Part shown: positions 62,060 through 64,000 of the stretch, piece by piece | How positions within the stretch are numbered: the first letter of the stretch is position 1 | Layout of the letters: each line of letters starts with the position of its first letter | From: Allobogoriella alba | GTDB taxonomy: Bacteria > Actinomycetota > Actinomycetes > Actinomycetales > Actinomycetaceae | Length of the DNA: 64,000 nt | Assembly: GCF_042665525.1 (NCBI RefSeq) | Contig: NZ_JBHTCQ010000001.1 | Span: forward strand, 1,984,001-2,048,000 | Direction: 5' to 3' | Translations under genes and position numbers: made by a program | Notes under the pieces: model-generated | Told to the model about the DNA's origin: nothing | The model's database searches: none | Seen by the model: only the letters and a program-made list of their open reading frames with translations

Positions 62060-62695
62060 TCAGCGCGTGGCGGAGCCCTGGACGCTCAGCACCCGATAGC
62101 CCTTCGAGCTGGCCGTGCGGGTCACCTCGAACCCCTCGTCGGCGAGCCAGCGGTGAAGCGAGTCCGCGCCGAGGTTGCGCTGCACGACCAGGTGCGCCCT
62201 CCCGGTCGGTGCCAGCCGCCCCAGCCACGTGGTCAGCAGCGCGTGCAGCGGGCCCTTGCCGATCCGGATCGGCGGGTTCGACCAGATCTCGTCGATGCCG
62301 CCCGGGCCGCCCGCGGGATCCCCGAGGCGTTCCAGCGCCTGCTCGGGCGACATCGTTGTGACGTTCGTCAAGCCCAGTCCCGCCGCATTCCGGGACGTCA
62401 GGTCCCGGGCGCGGGCGTTGACGTCCACGGCGAGCACGTCCGCGCCGGGGGAGGCCTGCGCCATCGCCAGTGCGAGCGGCCCCCACCCGCAGCCGACGTC
62501 GACCAGGGTGCCCTCGGGCGGCGGGTCCTCGACCGCGTCGAGCAGCACCCGCGTCCCCGGGTCCAGCCGGTCCCCGGAGAAGACCCCGGACGCGGTGTGC
62601 ACCGCGACCTCGCGGCCGCGGAGCCGCACCCGGAGCGGCCGCAGGTCGCCGGTGGAGGCGGGCTCGCCGGAGAAGTAGTGCTCCTGGGTGCTCAC
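62060..62695 (-). CDS. RsmC-like class I SAM methyltransferase
   Basis: 211 aa, similar to the catalytic half of RsmC/RlmG guanine-N2 rRNA methyltransferases. EHYFSGEPAS at the start, TASGVFSGDRLDPGTRVLL, the SAM motif LVDVGCGWGPLALAMAQASP, and the NPP active-site motif IWSNPPIRIGKGPLHALLTT identify the family. Stand-alone forms of this size are common in Gram-positives; the exact target base is not known. GTG 62695 follows a TANNNT element by 7 nt. It converges with dapF. Confidence 0.88.
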   Translation of the reverse strand: MSTQEHYFSGEPASTGDLRPLRVRLRGREVAVHTASGVFSGDRLDPGTRVLLDAVEDPPPEGTLVDVGCGWGPLALAMAQASPGADVLAVDVNARARDLTSRNAAGLGLTNVTTMSPEQALERLGDPAGGPGGIDEIWSNPPIRIGKGPLHALLTTWLGRLAPTGRAHLVVQRNLGADSLHRWLADEGFEVTRTASSKGYRVLSVQGSATR

Positions 62696-62702
62696 GCACG
62701 CA

Positions 62703-62708
62703 ACGCTA
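62703..62708 (-). promoter_or_regulatory. -10 element of the methyltransferase gene (leaderless type)
   Basis: On the minus strand TAGCGT is followed by 7 nt and GTG 62695. Confidence 0.5.
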
Positions 62709-62797
62709 GCGCGGGGAGGGGCTCGCGCCGGCTGTGCAAAGGGATGGCAACGCCACAGCCGACGTGGGATCCTTGGGGCAGGCGACGGAAGGACACC

Positions 62798-64000
62798 ATG
62801 GCACGCACCGACCACCATCTGCCCACCAGGGACGGCGGCGTCTCGCCCGCCGACCAGCAGGCGGCGGAGGACGTGGTCGCTCGCATCCTCGCGCGTGCCC
62901 CGTCGGTGACGTCGGCCGACGGCACGGCGCTGCAGGGACGTGAGGCCGACGGGTCCGAGCTCGACGGCGACCAGCTCGACCGGGAGGAGCGCGCGGCCCT
63001 GCGGCGCGTCGGCGGACTGTCCACCGAGCTGCAGGACGTCACGGAGGTCGAGTACCGGCAGCTCCGGCTCGAGCGGGTCGTCCTCGTCGGCCTGTGGTCC
63101 ACCGGCACCGCCGCGGCCGCCGAGGTCTCCCTGCGCGAGCTCGCCGCGCTCGCCGAGACCGCGGGGTCGCAGGTTCTCGACGGCCTCCTCCAGCGGCGCA
63201 CGGCACCGGATCCCGGCACCTACCTCGGGTCCGGCAAGGCGGCCGAGCTGGCCGACCTCGTCCGTGCCGTCGGCGCCGACACCGTGATCGTCGACGGCGA
63301 GCTCAGCCCGTCCCAGCGGCGTGCCCTGGAGGACATCGTCCAGGTCAAGGTCATCGACCGGACCGCCCTGATCCTCGACATCTTCGCCCAGCACGCCAAG
63401 TCCCGCGAAGGCAAGGCACAGGTCGAGCTCGCGCAGCTCGAGTACCTGCTCCCGCGCCTGCGCGGCTGGGGTGAGTCGATGTCGCGGCAGGCGGGCGGAC
63501 GCGTGGCCGGAGGTGCGGGGATCGGGTCCCGCGGCCCCGGTGAGACCAAGATCGAGCTGGACCGCAGACGCATCCGCACGCGCATGGCCCGGTTGCGTCG
63601 GCAGATCAGGGAGATGGCGCCCGCCCGCGAGGCCAAGCGCGGGATGCGGCGGCATCACCAGATCCCGTCCGTCGCGATCGTCGGCTACACCAACGCCGGC
63701 AAGTCCTCGCTGCTCAACCGGCTGACGGGGGCCGGCGTGCTCGTGGAGAACGCGCTGTTCGCCACGCTGGACCCGACGGTCCGGCGGGCCTCGACGCCGG
63801 ACGGGCGGCTCTACACGATCGCCGACACCGTCGGGTTCGTCCGGTCGTTGCCCACCGAGCTCGTCGAGGCCTTCCGGTCGACCCTGGAGGAGGCGGCCGA
63901 GGCGGACCTGCTCCTGCACGTGGTGGACGCGTCCCACCCGGACCCGGAGAGCCAGGTCAAGGCGGTCCGGTCCGTCCTCGCCGACCTGCCGGGTGGCGCC
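62798..64000 (+). CDS. hflX: GTPase HflX (3' end outside window)
   Basis: Ribosome-splitting GTPase that rescues stalled 70S ribosomes in studied bacteria; 401 codons are visible and the gene runs off the window end. An N-terminal extension of about 70 residues precedes the HflX domain (VLVGLWSTGTAAAAEVSLRE, YLGSGKAAELADLVRAVGAD, VIDRTALILDIFAQHAKSRE), then the GPGETKIELDRRRI linker and the G domain with G1 GYTNAGKS from residue 296, the G2/G3 region ATLDPTVRRAS and ADTVGFVRSLPTELVEAFRS. ATG 62798 has GGAAGGA just upstream. It is divergent from the methyltransferase gene. Confidence 0.95.
   Translation, partial: MARTDHHLPTRDGGVSPADQQAAEDVVARILARAPSVTSADGTALQGREADGSELDGDQLDREERAALRRVGGLSTELQDVTEVEYRQLRLERVVLVGLWSTGTAAAAEVSLRELAALAETAGSQVLDGLLQRRTAPDPGTYLGSGKAAELADLVRAVGADTVIVDGELSPSQRRALEDIVQVKVIDRTALILDIFAQHAKSREGKAQVELAQLEYLLPRLRGWGESMSRQAGGRVAGGAGIGSRGPGETKIELDRRRIRTRMARLRRQIREMAPAREAKRGMRRHHQIPSVAIVGYTNAGKSSLLNRLTGAGVLVENALFATLDPTVRRASTPDGRLYTIADTVGFVRSLPTELVEAFRSTLEEAAEADLLLHVVDASHPDPESQVKAVRSVLADLPGGA

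Overview
This is a very GC-rich, gene-dense chromosomal segment of an actinobacterium. Gene content and order (rimP-nusA-ylxR-infB-rbfA-truB, ribF-rpsO-pnp-M16 protease, dapB, dapA-rnj, ftsK, pgsA-cinA-clgR, DUF3046-recA-recX, gluABCD, miaB-miaA-dapF-hflX) are those of Actinomycetota, most likely order Micrococcales (Cellulomonas/Georgenia-like). The genus cannot be fixed from the sequence alone. I found no tRNA, rRNA, CRISPR array, insertion sequence or prophage. No stretch over 300 bases lacks a gene.

Layout. 1-9251: 3' part of proS, a lipoprotein with a DUF4439 ferritin-like domain, then the transcription/translation operon rimP to truB. 9252-13772: a TetR regulator overlapping an acyltransferase, a CNT nucleoside transporter with a long cytoplasmic insert, and ribF. 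13773-18200: rpsO, pnp and an M16 peptidase. 18201-25414: an alpha/beta hydrolase, a DUF222/HNH nuclease gene, dapB, a BCCT transporter, a GNAT gene and dapA. 25415-34162: RNase J, a TetR/membrane-protein pair, ftsK, capA-like, pgsA, cinA and clgR. 34163-39869: a Nei/Fpg glycosylase overlapping the aroD operon, then an iron-siderophore ABC operon under an apparent DtxR/IdeR-type box. 39830-47227: a Tet(M)/Otr(A)-like ribosomal protection protein with a leader ORF, a VOC protein and a giant Lhr helicase. 47297-51700: four tandem paralogues of a membrane-anchored extracytoplasmic family I do not recognise. 51792-64000: DUF3046, recA (SOS box), recX, a glutamate-type ABC importer, miaB, two YbjN-like genes, miaA, dapF, an RsmC-like methyltransferase and the 5' part of hflX.

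Genes that work together: ribosome and mRNA metabolism (rimP, nusA, infB, rbfA, truB, rpsO, pnp, rnj, hflX); lysine/diaminopimelate synthesis split over three places (dapB, dapA, dapF); tRNA A37 modification (miaA makes i6A, miaB converts it to ms2i6A); DNA repair (recA, recX, Nei-type glycosylase, Lhr); and iron uptake (binding protein, two permeases, ATPase in one overlapping operon).

Two things stand out as little described. One is the four-gene paralogue array with its invariant FDGESQT block. The other is the leader ORF that overlaps the start of the ribosomal protection gene. A third, window-wide pattern is a TANNNT -10 element 6-8 nt before the start codon of most first or lone genes, which suggests widespread leaderless transcription. 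cinA appears to use a CTG start codon.
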